A DNA stretch of 64,000 nt from the NCBI RefSeq assembly GCF_027887165.1, contig NC_077232.1:16565255-16629254 (forward strand). Direction: 5' to 3'. The notes under the pieces are model-generated. The model made no database searches and was not told the origin of the DNA. It saw nothing but the letters and a program-made list of their open reading frames with translations. Below, piece by piece: positions 54,386 to 64,000 of the stretch. Source of the DNA: Monodelphis domestica (taxonomy: Eukaryota > Chordata > Mammalia > Didelphimorphia > Didelphidae). Each line of letters opens with the position of its first letter. The stretch's first letter is position 1. Made by a program: the position numbers and the translations under genes.

Positions 54386-55215
54386 AGCAGCTGGGTAACA
54401 GCTGGGTAGCTCAGTGGATTGAGAGCCAGGCCTAGAGACAGGAGGTCCTAGGTTCAAATCTGACCTCAGATACTTCCTAGCTGTGTGACCCTGGTCAAGT
54501 CACTTAACCCCCGTTGCCCTAGCCTTTACCATTCTTCTGCCTTAGAACCAATACACAATATTGACTTCAAGACAAGGGTTTTTATAAAAATTTAAAAAGA
54601 CCATGGGGGTAGAGCTGGGAAGGGGGTAGCTAGGTGGCTCAGTAGATTGAGAGCCAGGCCTAGAGTTGGGAGGCCCTGGGTTCAAATCTAGATTTAGACA
54701 CTTTCTAGCTGTGTGACCCTGGGCAAGTCACTTAACCCTCATTGCCTAGCCCTTACCACTCTTCTGCCTTGGAACCAATACACAGTATTGACTCCAAGAC
54801 AGAAAGTAAGGTTTTTAAAAAATTTAAAAATACTATGGAGGTAGAGTTTGAAAGGGGGCTTCTAGGTAGCTCAGTAGGTTGAGAGTCAGGCCTAGAGATA
54901 AGAGGTTCTGGGTTCAAATCTGAATTTAGACAATTTCTAGCTATGGGTCCTTGGGCAAGTCACTTAATCCTCATTGTCTAGTCCTTACTGTTCTTCTGCC
55001 TTGGAACTACTACTCAATCTTGACAGAAGGTAAAGGGAGTTTTTTTTATTTATTTTAAGTCTACTGAAAAGGTCTTAGGTTCAAATCTGCCCTGAGATAC
55101 TTCCTAGCTATGCGATTCTGAAGATGTCACTTAGCCTCAATTGCTTAGCTTTTGCCATTTTTCTTCCTTGGAACCAATATTTAGAATTGATCCTAGATGA
55201 AGGTAAGGTTATTCA
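54386..55215 (+). repeat. Four adjacent tRNA-headed SINEs
   Basis: Sense copies at about 54386-54590, 54625-54825, 54858-55045 and a 5'-truncated one at about 55065-55215 lie head to tail. The short linkers between the first three (CCATGGGGGTAGAGCTGGG and CTATGGAGGTAGAGTTTGA) are similar to each other, which suggests that copy plus linker was duplicated. Divergence rises from left to right. Confidence 0.9.
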
Positions 55216-55410
55216 TTTTTTAAGCCTACTCTGTGTTGGAAACTAAGCTGGGTGCTGGAAATAAAAAGTCAAAAATGGTAACCAAGGAATAATGTTCTAA
55301 ATTGACTAAATAAAATTTAAAAAATTAAATTAAATTAAAATTTTTAAAAAGTCAAAAATGAAACAACCCCTGCACTCTAGGTGCTTACAGACCCTTTAAT
55401 TTCATTTTTT
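55216..55410 (-). repeat. L2 terminus split by a tiny L1
   Basis: CCTACTCTGTGTTGGAAAC, then GCTGGGTGCTGGAAATAAAA, interrupted, then GAAACAACCCCTGCACTC and GTGCTTACAGACCC: the antisense L2 3' end. Confidence 0.7.
55278..55345 (+). mobile_element. 68-base L1 tail with 15-base target duplication
   Basis: Only GTAACCAAGGAATAATG through AAATAAAATTTAAAAAATT remains, the extreme 3' end of L1 (its antisense form is at 14205-14260). The target AAAAAGTCAAAAATG is perfectly repeated at 55263-55277 and 55346-55360. It is a severely 5'-truncated insertion. Confidence 0.93.
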
Positions 55411-55970
55411 GTGAGTAATACAGAGCAGAGATCCCCTCCACAGATGCACATGGACAACCCGTCTGTAACTTCATCTCAGAGAAAATTACTCAGAGGCACA
55501 AGGGGTGAGTAACTTACCAGGCTCTCAGAGTCAGTCTGGGGCAAAGAAATTGAACACGGGTCTCTCTGACTTCATGATTTGCTCTAGAGCTGCTGTTAGA
55601 TCATTTTTCAAGCTTTTCCATTACTTCCAGAACATTCTCCATTCTATCATCTCCCCTGTTCTCCTTCTGTGGACCATGGGACGAGTCTTTCACGCTTGGG
55701 AAGCCCCTCATCTCGCATTCGTGGCCTTCAGAATTCTGGTCACATAGCCTTCGAAAAGAATAATGAAAAGAACCAGTCTGGCGTTCTTAAATTATTGGCA
55801 TGAATATGGTATTTATATCACTTTTATTTCCAAATACATTCCTTCCTAAGAGAACCACCCTGCCAAATACAAAAGAATAAAGGGATGGGGAGGAAGCCCA
55901 CTCATAAAAACTAACCAACTAACCAACATATTATCTGAGCCTGATGGTATTAATAATAATGTCTGTTATG
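55411..55970. other. No gene recognised
   Basis: A weak antisense MIR trace may lie at 55480-55590. The remainder looks unique. Confidence 0.4.
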
Positions 55971-55971
55971 T

Positions 55972-56048
55972 ACTTGAGTGTGTGTGCATGCACATATATG
56001 TGAGTGCACACGTGTGTACATGTATGCATACATGTGATGTGTATGTGC
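55972..56048. repeat. Imperfect (TG/CA)n repeat
   Basis: Alternating purine-pyrimidine text (GAGTGTGTGTGCATGCACAT, then ACACGTGTGTACATGTATGC), a sequence type that can adopt Z-DNA. Confidence 0.85.
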
Positions 56049-56059
56049 ACTGACATGCA

Positions 56060-56330
56060 CACTATAAATCCAAGGTTACTTGGGGGAGAAGGTACCAGCA
56101 TCTGAAGCAAATCAAGAAAGGCTTCATGTAGAAGGTGATGTGGGAACCTGATTTGGAAGGAAACAAGGAATTCTGAGGAGAAGGGACAAGGGAGAACATT
56201 CCAGGCCCAGAAGAGAGCAAGTAGAAAGGAGAGAGAAGGAAAATGGAGTGTCATGTGTGACGGTGAACAAGAAAAGGAGAGAAGAGAGAATCAGAATATA
56301 TTCTTGGGCTGGTGACCAAGCCAGGAGCCC
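56060..56330 (-). repeat. L2/CR1-group LINE relic, antisense
   Basis: AGGCTTCATGTAGAAGGTG, GGAACCTGATTTGGAAGG and GAACATTCCAGGCCCAGAAG are typical of this antisense LINE text in mammals. The exact family is unresolved. Confidence 0.5.
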
Positions 56331-56489
56331 ATCACCCTGTCAGCCCTCCTCTGCCTCGGCAGTAACAATAGAAACCGAGTGCATAAAAAGTTTTTTAAAA
56401 GCTTACCTGGGCTAAAGAATATGATCATTATAATGCTGGAGTAACATATTGTAAGGTTGAAAAGGGGCTGGATTATCAAAGGATTTAAA

Positions 56490-56850
56490 TTTCATGCAAA
56501 AGAGACACTTACTTGCTGAGAAACCCTGAGCAAGTCATTAAACCACTTTCTGCCTCAGGGTCTTCATCTGTAAAATGATTGCACTCAGGGGGCAGTTGGG
56601 TGGCTTAGTGGATGGAGAGCCAGGCCTAGAGATGGGAGGTCCTGGGTTCAAATCTGGCCTCAAACACTTCCTAACTTTGTGACCCTGGGCAAGTCACTTA
56701 ACCCCCATTGCCTAGCCCTTACCACTCTTCTACCTTGGAACCAATACATAGTATAATTCCAAGAGGGAAGGTGAGGGTTTAAAAAAAAAATTATTGAACT
56801 CAAAGGCTTCCAAGATGCCTTTCAGTCCTAAATCTATGATCTTCTGATCT
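56490..56850 (+). repeat. MIR split by a SINE
   Basis: The left part (CCTGAGCAAGTCATTAAACC, TCTTCATCTGTAAAATGATT) stops at 56587 and the right part (GGCTTCCAAGATGCCTTTC) continues from 56793. The words ATTGCACTCA and ATTGAACTCA are the target duplication around the SINE at 56588-56790. Confidence 0.85.
56588..56790 (+). repeat. tRNA-headed marsupial SINE
   Basis: Full sense copy (GGGGCAGTTGGGTGGCTTAG head, GGTGAGGGTTTAAAAAAAA end) within the MIR above. Confidence 0.95.
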
Positions 56851-57254
56851 TATAATTTCATAGTTTATCCTTAAGTAAATAGGGAGTCACAGGAGTTTAT
56901 TGAGCATGGGAGTGACATGGTTCAACTTTAGGAAAATTGATTTGTATATTGATTACTTGACATTTTTTCTGTTCAAATCAGGATAGCAGGCAACATTTCT
57001 TTTTTTTTTTTAAAGAAAGAAATCAATAGGAAAGTAGATTTCACTCTTAAAAGCTATTTGGAAATAAAATTAATTGAAACTAATTTATTCTGTGGAGACC
57101 TAGCCATAGTCTTGAGAAAGAGTAAAAAAATCAAAACAAAAAAACCTAGTTTGGCCATGACAGGAAGCACTAGGCGTGTTAGATTTCATAAGATGCTTTC
57201 TCTCTTAGCAATGCAGAGAAAAGACAAAGTTTTTGAAAGAAAGGGCTGTATTTT

Positions 57255-57420
57255 TCTCATCCTTTGTCTACATGATGCCAAACACCTCCCACATAGCAGG
57301 TTCTTAGTAAATGTTTGTTGGATTTTAAAATTTGGTTGAAATCATCAGACAAAATATCTTTTTCCCCCAACACTTAGCGAAGCTTGATAAATATTGATTG
57401 ATTGATTGATTGATTGGATG
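57255..57420 (+). repeat. L2 terminal fragments and (ATTG)n
   Basis: CACATAGCAGGTTCTTAGT with AATGTTTGTTGG, then AACACTTAGCGAAGC with GATAAATATTGATTGATTG: two L2-like termini, the second ending in five ATTG repeats. Confidence 0.65.
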
Positions 57421-57814
57421 CTGAACATGGTCTTATTGATACATGGATATATATCTAAGTTGTTTCTCCGATTCTTGATTTCATTATGGTTGCTCTAATA
57501 GGGATTTCTTTTGTAAAATAAAGATTTTTTGGCTTTTTAGGGAGTAGAAACAGACATGATTTTTTTTGGTGGATTCGTCTTAGTATCTCACAACATTGTC
57601 GAGCCTGTTTTTATACTAATTTTTTGGTTGAGTCTGATGGTCAGATAGATTCATGGGTGTGACTTGGCCCATTAATTTGGGCCACACTGAAAATAGAACC
57701 CTATTGGGGGGGGGGTTGTCATTTAGATCTGTTCAGATATCTAGTAGATATAGAGAAAGAGACTTACTGTGTCTCTGTGTGGCTCAGGAAAGAAGCAGTT
57801 TTATACATTCTTTC

Positions 57815-58050
57815 ATGCAGACAAGTGGTACAGTGGATGATCAGGTGTTAGGAAGACTTGTTTCCTTGAGTTCAAATCCAGCCTCAGACACTAGCTGTGT
57901 TTCCTGGGCAAGTTGCTTAGCTTTTTTTGCCTCCGTTTCCTTTTCTTTAAAATGAGTCGGAAAAGAAAATGGCAAAGTACTTCAGTATCTTTGCCAGGAA
58001 AATCCCATTTGGGGTTAGATACCCACTAAACGACAATCAAACACTTTCCT
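57815..58050 (+). repeat. MAR1-type CORE-SINE
   Basis: GACAAGTGGTACAGTGGATG head, GTTCAAATCCAGCCTCAG, AAAATGGCAAAGTACTTCAG, CCAGGAAAATCCCATTTGGG. Confidence 0.87.
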
Positions 58051-58269
58051 TGCCTTTACTGCCATCTTTGACAAGTTCTTTCCTAGTTATTCTAAAACAA
58101 AACAACCTCTCCCACCCCAGCCAATTTCCTCCATGGTGGCCAAAAATACATGCAAAGCCATCCAGTTCTTTGTCAAATGAGCTGATTGCCCCTTGAGGCC
58201 ATGTTTACTTGGAAGGCTCCAAGGACACTCAGTTATCAACTTAATTCTCCTGCAGACACACTGGTTTTC

Positions 58270-58860
58270 ACAAGAAGTCCTTGGGCTGAAATACTACCTA
58301 CCTCGGACACTTCCTAGCTAGGTGATCCTGGATAAGTCATTTTACTTCTCAGCACCTTAATTTCTTCATCTGTGAAATGGGAAAAATAACACTTATACTA
58401 CCTATCACACTGGAGTATTATAAGGAAAGCACTTTCTCAACCTTATCGTGACCCAGAAATTAATATATATTATCGTTATCACTGTCATTGTCATTGCTAG
58501 ATGATGTTTGCAAAATGTCTCAAGTTACCCTGATGGAAAGCTGGGAAGGAGGAAAAAAGAGTCAGCCACAGCATTTAGAACGAAGGAAGGAATCCCCACT
58601 GGAAAGGGTGTATTTTATACTCCTCACTATTTTTAATTAAGATCTATTCATATGAGAAACAGATACGGAGCTGTGGAAATCACACTGACTTGAGAATCAG
58701 CTGACGAGTTCAAATTCTGACTCTCCAAATTATAACTAGTATGATTTTGAATAAATCCCTTTGCCTGAGTAGCCGCTCAGTTTCCTCATCTGCAAATTAG
58801 AAAGGAATCAGAATAAATAGCCATTCGAGTTCCTTCAAGCTCTCTGTCTATGATCTGCCA
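58270..58860 (+). repeat. Two sense MIR-type SINEs
   Basis: The first, about 58280-58470, has CTAGGTGATCCTGGATAAG and TTCTTCATCTGTGAAATGG. The second, about 58655-58860, has GAGTTCAAATTCTGACTC and TTTCCTCATCTGCAAATTAG. Confidence 0.75.
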
Positions 58861-59335
58861 ACTTGATGGCTAAGAGTTTGAGAAGGTCAGAAATCCAAGA
58901 CTGGGGTGGCACCAGGAAAGAACTTTTGGAGAAGCAGGAAAGCCTGAGAAAAGAGAAAGATCTCCAAAGCAGTGAGAGGGGGCCTTAGCCTTAGAGATCT
59001 GAGTCATGGAGCAAAGTGGGGCTTCTTGAAGTCCAAATCGGTCTAGTTCCTAAGCTCTGGTGGGATGACTCAACTGCAAACCCTCCCAGCCTAGCTCCTC
59101 CACATCTAACCCATGTGTTTTAGGGGAAATTGTGCAGCATTCATTTGAATGTCTGAAGATTCCCATGACAAGGTTGCCTGTGGGGGCCTTCCTTTGTTAG
59201 AGAGAAAGAGACTTACCTGGACAGCAAGGTTAAGCATTATGGGTTTGGTTCATTGACAAAGCTACAGGGGAGCATCCTAGGCTTCCGGCGTTCAGGGATC
59301 CTCATGCTTCAAATGAAAAATCAGAGGTACAGATG
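58861..59335. other. No gene recognised
   Basis: Unique-looking sequence with no supported frame. Confidence 0.4.
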
Positions 59336-59339
59336 ATGG

Positions 59340-59640
59340 TTAAACTCCTGATGAGTAGGGACTGTTTCCTTCCTTGTACTTGTATCCCCAGCACCCAGGA
59401 CAATTCTTGGCATACAGTTGGTGCTTCGTAAATATTTGTTGATAATTGATGGGATGGGGTGGGGGCTCGGGGGAAATCCAGTCATGTCAACAAGCATTTA
59501 TTAAGCTCCTTCTGTGTGTGAGGTAGTGTGTTTAGCACTGGAGATAGGAGGAAAGTGCCCACACACATACACCAAAAAAACAAGCAAACAAACATCTCTT
59601 TCTTCAAGGAACTCACATCTGGCAGGGGCTGACTGGGTAG
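59340..59640. repeat. Sense L2 terminus followed by antisense L2 terminus
   Basis: The sense part, about 59340-59455, has GAGTAGGGACTGTTTCCTTC and AAATATTTGTTGATAATTG. The antisense part from 59483 has TCAACAAGCATTTATTAAGC and GTTTAGCACTGGAGATAGG. The two 3' ends face each other. Confidence 0.72.
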
Positions 59641-59879
59641 AACAGGGTCCCTCTAAGGGGACCAGTCAGGGCCAACCTGGGAGACTGGGGGAGACAACAT
59701 GCTAACCACTATGTACAAGCAAAATATAGACAGAATAAACGGGACATAAACTTAGAGGGAAAGCACCAGCATTTAGGGATTGGGGGAAGGCTTCTTGTAG
59801 AAGCTAAGAAGCAGGTTCTGTTCACTAGAGCTTAAAAGGAAGAGAAAGAAATACCCAAATACTTATATAAGAAAGCAAG

Positions 59880-60085
59880 GGGAAGCTAGGTGGCTCAGTG
59901 GATCAAGAGCCAGACCTAGAGATAGGAGGTCTTAGGGTTCAAATCTGACCTCAGATATTTCTAAGTGGGTGACCCTGGGCAAGTCACTTAACCCCAAATG
60001 ACAAGCCTTTGCCACTCTACTGCCTTGGAACCAATACTTTGGATTGATTCTAAGGTGGAAGGTAAAGAGTTGTTTAAAAAAAGAA
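59880..60085 (+). repeat. tRNA-headed SINE
   Basis: Sense copy, slightly diverged (GGGGAAGCTAGGTGGCTCAG head, GGTGGAAGGTAAAGAGTTG end). An antisense MIR trace follows at about 60090-60250. Confidence 0.9.
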
Positions 60086-60625
60086 AGAAATCATAGTAGA
60101 ACTTCAGGCCTGGACAGGTTCTTAGAGTTGATCCTCTTTATGTAGAAGGAACATGAAGTAAAGAGAACTTAAGTTACTTGCCAAAGTCACGGAGGTTGTA
60201 AACTGAAGAGGCAAGATCAAACCCAAGACTTCTGTTACTCAAAATCCACTTCTCCTTCCACTAGCAACAAGCTCTCCATCCTGCTTCCATGGGTTGGCGC
60301 TTGAGCTTCAGATTGCCTTCTCCTGACTTCTTTACACTTTCAAGGCTTGACTGACTTTTACCTCAATATAAATAAGGTGTGGACGGTATCGGTAACAGTG
60401 GGGACTGACACTAAAATGTTGAAGATTTTGTTCTTCTGGGAACACTGGTTTGGAAGGATTCTGATTGGCAGGCAAGAGATTTTCCCAACTTTCTTAAATC
60501 TGTTGTAGGGAGACTTATCTCTTACCTTCTGATGGGCTTGAGGTGACTTCCAGCCATCTCAGTCTGGCCTCAAACCTTTACCTACCTCTAGAGAACCCCA
60601 GAGGCTGATCTCATGGCACTTGGAT

Positions 60626-60800
60626 CCTCAAAGGGACCCTGGTCTGCCCAGTTAACTCTTGCCAGATTACATCTCTTCATGTGGTCCTCAGAGGGATCCT
60701 AGTCTACCCAATTAAGCCTAGCCAGATTTACATTTCTGGTGGTCCTTAGAGGGATCTTGGTCTACCCAGTTAACCCCTGCCAGATTTACATCACTTGATA
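60626..60800. repeat. Three-unit minisatellite
   Basis: Three imperfect units of about 57-60 bases start at 60626, 60686 and 60743, each with CCTCAGAGGGATC-like text, GGTCTACCCAGTTAA-like text and GCCAGATTTACAT. The surrounding sequence to 61270 shows nothing else I can name. Confidence 0.85.
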
Positions 60801-61274
60801 TCTCAGTAAAGTGACTTGGGGCAGTCCTTCAGCCAGTGGGAACGTTGTCACCTAATCCCCCGCCTTCACATCATTTGATTCTCCTTCTCTGGACTTTATT
60901 TCTCCTGTATTCTGAACCAAAACCTCCTTCCATCTTCATAGGCTTCCAGTTTTTCACCATAGGCTTCCCCAAATATTCAGTCAAAGGGACAAAATGGATC
61001 TGTGATGCCTGAGTTTCAGAGTGTCCATTTGAACAATCACCACCAATCCATGAAGCAATTCTGATAAACCTGACTGAGCACGCTGGGCTGGGATTGAGAA
61101 TTACATCAGAATTGTTCTGTCCATTCAGTTGCCAGAGAAATCCTTTTTGGGGGGATTGATGTAATGGGGTCAGTGGTGAGGTCATCTGGGACCAAAAAAC
61201 CCCCAAATATTGAATAAACTTGGCTTCTCTTGGGATTTGATCATAGAGACTTCACCTTGAGAGCTGACTCCCAT

Positions 61275-61445
61275 AGTATAAAGAAAAAAACACTCACTGG
61301 ATTTAGATTGAGAAGACCTGAGTTAGAGTCCCAGCTCTGCTACCTACAAAGTGGTCTTGGACCAATTACTCTGAGGCTTTTGGAGTCTCCATTTTCTTTG
61401 CTATGAAATGAGGATAAAAATTAGGAACTGGGTTAGATGCCATCT
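61275..61445 (+). repeat. MIR-type SINE
   Basis: GAAGACCTGAGTTAGAGTCC, GAGTCTCCATTTTCTTTGC, GGGTTAGATGCCATCTCC. Confidence 0.7.
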
Positions 61446-61624
61446 CCATGTCATGCCCCCTTTTCTCTAACCTCCACCCCTCTCTGGAACTGACCCACCA
61501 TGATGTCCTTGGCTCAGAGTGGGGAATATTTTACCTTTATCATGCTCCATATTTTCCATCTCGATTTCTGAGAACAGAAATCAAATGACCATTACCATCC
61601 CTGTCAAGGACACGTGAATCAATT

Positions 61625-61830
61625 GCCCACTGACTCCAATCATCATTTTCTCTGTCTTCCAGTTCCCAAAAAGCTCCCCTATCTTTGTCATCTGCCCCAG
61701 TCAGAATATAAGCTTTCAGAGGGCAGTAACTGTCTTGCCTGTTTGTATTTGTATTCCCACCGTTACTTACTACTGTGCCTAGTAAGTAGTAAAATCCTTA
61801 ATTAATGCTTTTTTATTCATTTGTTTATTG
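61625..61830 (+). repeat. L2 LINE 3' end
   Basis: GAATATAAGCTTTCAGAGGG, CAGTAACTGTCTTGCCTG, CTTACTACTGTGCCTAGTAA. Confidence 0.8.
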
Positions 61831-61964
61831 CTTTCACCTTTAAACATCTTTGTATTCTATCATAGCTAGTGTCAGCACCCGTCTTGGACGTTGAGGTCTA
61901 ATAAAACACAGAGAAGATTGAAGAAAAATGAATGGGAGAAAGTTTCCCATTAAGCTAAGATGTA

Positions 61965-62215
61965 TGATAGGTTAAAGGTAGCTAGATGGCACACAGTAGA
62001 CTCATCTTCTAGAGTTCAAATCTGGCTGCAGATACTTACTAGCTGTATGTCCCGTGGCAAGTCACTTAACCCAGTTTGCCTCAGTTTCCTTATCTATAAA
62101 ATAAGATAGATAATGAGCTGGAGAAAGAAATGGCAAACCACTCCATTATCTTTTCCAAGAAAGTCCCAAATGGGTTCAAAAAAGTTGGACATGACTGAAC
62201 AACAACAATAGGATA
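61965..62215 (+). repeat. MAR1-type CORE-SINE
   Basis: AGGTAGCTAGATGGCACAC head, CAGTTTGCCTCAGTTTCC, GAGCTGGAGAAAGAAATGGC, GTTGGACATGACTGAACAAC with CAACAATA end. Confidence 0.92.
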
Positions 62216-62865
62216 AGAAATGTATGTTTTGTAAAGTTATCTGCTATTCTTTTCCTCCAGCTTCCTGCCTATTGAATTCCTATATCACATGAAAGAAAAC
62301 AAACTGGATTATTACAGTTGAAATTCTCCAGAGACTCATCTTATTTTACAATTATTTCTTAAATCACTAAAAGCAAACCACAGAAAGAGAGAAAAGCATG
62401 AGCCATGGGACCAGCTACATTCTCTGGGAGTAAGCTGAGCCAGCCCAGAGTCCCTGATTCCAGGAAAAAGGCTAACTTCCTGTTTCATCTGTCAATTTAT
62501 GCTCTTGTGAGATCCCTTTCTAGAACCTTTCTGGAAGACTCAGACCTCATTCTGGGCAAGAAGTAAGTCTTCTGATTTCCAGGAGTTTCTCATCCCCTCC
62601 TTGTCACTTTGAGCCAACATAGTGCTAGCTGACTGACTTCATTACTTAAGAGAATATTTGGTGCTAGATCAAACAAAGAATTGGTCCCCACCCTACCCAT
62701 CCTTTCCAAAGACAAAAGAACTATACCAAATAAGAGAAGACTGCACCCATGACCTCAGTCTGGGGACAGAAGCCAGTTCATAGTTTTGGTCAAAAATCAA
62801 CCATTTGAGTTTTAAAATCAAAAAAGTTTGTTTTGGGGACCAAAAAGGGGTACAAATTAATATTA
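62216..62865. other. No gene recognised
   Basis: No supported frame or RNA gene. The sequence looks unique. Confidence 0.4.
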
Positions 62866-62869
62866 ACTT

Positions 62870-63345
62870 CCATAGGATATATATGAGAGATGTTATGAAG
62901 GTAGAATCCACAGGACTTGGCAACAGATTGGATTTTAGAGGTGAGAGAGAAAGTAGTTGAGATTGATACCAAGGTTTCAAGCCTGAGTAACTGAAGAAAT
63001 GGTAGTGCCCTCAATAGTAGTGGGGAAGTTCCAAAGATTCTAGGACTTTTTGGTGGGGATGGGGAAGAGCGAGAAATTTGCATTCTGTTTTGGACCTGCC
63101 GAGTTTAAGATATCTATGCTATGGAGCATCTAGTTGGAGATGTTGAATAGGTAGTTGGAGATGCAAGTCAGAAGGTCAAGAGAGATCAGGGCTGGACAAG
63201 TAGATTTGAAAATCACCTGGAGAGACATTGCAGAAATCCATGAATATTGCTGAGATCACCAAATGAAAAAGAACAAAGGGGAAAGAGAAAAGGGTCCAGA
63301 ATAGAACTTTGGCTATAGTTAATGGCCATGACCAAGATGAATATC
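62870..63345 (-). repeat. L2/CR1-group LINE relic, antisense
   Basis: GATTGATACCAAGGTTTCAAG, CATTCTGTTTTGGACCTGCC, CATCTAGTTGGAGATGTTG and GAAAATCACCTGGAGAGAC follow the well-known order of this antisense repeat. The exact family is unresolved. Confidence 0.6.
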
Positions 63346-63369
63346 CAACAAAGAAAATGAGAAGTCAGT

Positions 63370-63535
63370 GAGACAGGTTCAAGGACTTCCCCAGAGTTTC
63401 ACAGTGAGTATGTCAGAGGCATGACTTGAACCTATAAATCCACCTGAATTGTCCAAGGTCACACAAGTAGTGAGTGACAGGGTCTACATTTGAAACCAAA
63501 TTTTTAAATTATAGGTCCAACCTTCTTTTTCCTGG
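63370..63535 (-). repeat. MIR-like relics, antisense
   Basis: CAAGGACTTCCCCAGAGTTTC, GGTCACACAAGTAGTGAGTG, then TTTGAAACCAAATTT. Confidence 0.55.
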
Positions 63536-63678
63536 AGTACGTAGTTAACTATTCTTCAATGTATATCTTAGAGAGCTTCTTAAAGGCACTGAGGAATTAT
63601 GATTTTCCCAAAGGTACACAGGTAGCAAGTGGCCTGCTGCTCATGCCCAGGATAGGGATGGGGCGATTAAAAGCACAC

Positions 63679-63792
63679 ATTGTGTGGATAGAATTTGCTC
63701 CCCAGGACCCTCTTACCCAGCATCCCATCTGTGTGTATGTAAATGGGCAGCTGAGTAAGAGAGTCCTGGGGAGCAAATTCTATCCACACAAT
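63679..63792. repeat. Hairpin-forming inverted repeat, 38-base arms
   Basis: Left arm 63679-63716 and right arm 63755-63792 are reverse complements at 37 of 38 positions, separated by 38 bases. The arms start ATTGTGTGGATAG and end CTCTTAC-like. The RNA of either strand would fold into a long stem with a 38-base loop. No flanking duplication or transposon termini are seen. Confidence 0.95.
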
Positions 63793-63796
63793 AGTA

Positions 63797-63823
63797 TACA
63801 TACACACACACACACACACACAC
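63797..63823. repeat. (CA)n microsatellite
   Basis: Short CA run immediately after the hairpin. The last 175 bases of the window show nothing further. Confidence 0.95.
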
Positions 63824-64000
63824 ATATGTATGTATATTCAGACATAGTACAATTACCAGAAAAGATTGTGAAGTAAAAATGAGCCATATACAAGAGCTTC
63901 ATATCTGATCCAGCAGGTGAGTTCATGCCTTGCCTATGAGGACATTCTTTGGATGAGTGTCCAGAGGTAAGGAGCCAATCAGGAAGAGCTGAGACAAGAT

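Overview
The window is mammalian nuclear DNA and almost certainly marsupial. The main evidence is about thirty copies of a tRNA-headed SINE whose 3' part ends in GGTAAGGGTTT, plus MAR1-type CORE-SINEs, MIR and L2 relics, and marsupial-type L1 elements on both strands. There are no operons, and most predicted reading frames are antisense or repeat noise. I cannot fix the species. The sequence is gene-poor, AT-rich and dominated by nested retroposons.

Only two host genes are well supported. One is an intact single-exon olfactory receptor on the minus strand at 51365-52312, best recognised as the OR10V1 orthologue, with a plausible splice acceptor 15 bases upstream of its ATG. The other is a tRNA-Lys(UUU) gene at 48468-48540 with a compensated acceptor-stem change and a Pol III T-run terminator. 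They lie 2.8 kb apart and have no evident functional link.

Layout. 0.6-4 kb: a broken gammaretrovirus-like (ERV1-type) internal fragment with gag, protease and reverse-transcriptase parts and no visible LTRs, then L2. 4-12 kb: SINE, MIR and L2 mosaics with microsatellites, including a SINE dimer and a fold-back SINE. 12-13.1 kb: a solo LTR of a long family (here LTR-A). 13.7-21.6 kb: an L2 copy split by a nearly full-length antisense L1 with decayed ORF1 and ORF2, itself carrying an LTR-like insert and a small RTE-type insert. 21.9-26.4 kb: L1 3' ends on the minus strand against L1 5' ends on the plus strand, and a short LTR (LTR-B family) between exact direct repeats of about 140 bp. 28-31.6 kb: two more LTR-B copies and another solo LTR inside a GATA/GATG array. 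33-34.2 kb: an ATAAC-type pentanucleotide block and a CpG-rich RTE-like retroposon. 35.9-40.3 kb: a deep nest of two L1s holding LTR-B, a hAT-like DNA element, LTR-A and a SINE, then a tandem amplification of SINE heads. 41.7-44.4 kb: a third LTR-A copy and an LTR-B copy inserted into a SINE with a perfect 4-bp target duplication. 45-51 kb: SINEs, L1 3' ends and the tRNA. 51.4-52.3 kb: the receptor gene. 52.4-64 kb: L2, MIR, MAR1 and SINE relics, a cluster of four adjacent SINEs, a three-unit minisatellite and a 38-bp-arm hairpin near the end.

I found no convincing new biological system. The most noteworthy signals are structural: a long exact duplication around a solo LTR, the SINE-head tandem array, the fold-back SINE, and the terminal hairpin. 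Repeat family names come from recognition, not a database search, and outer repeat edges are good to about 10-30 bases unless target duplications are given.
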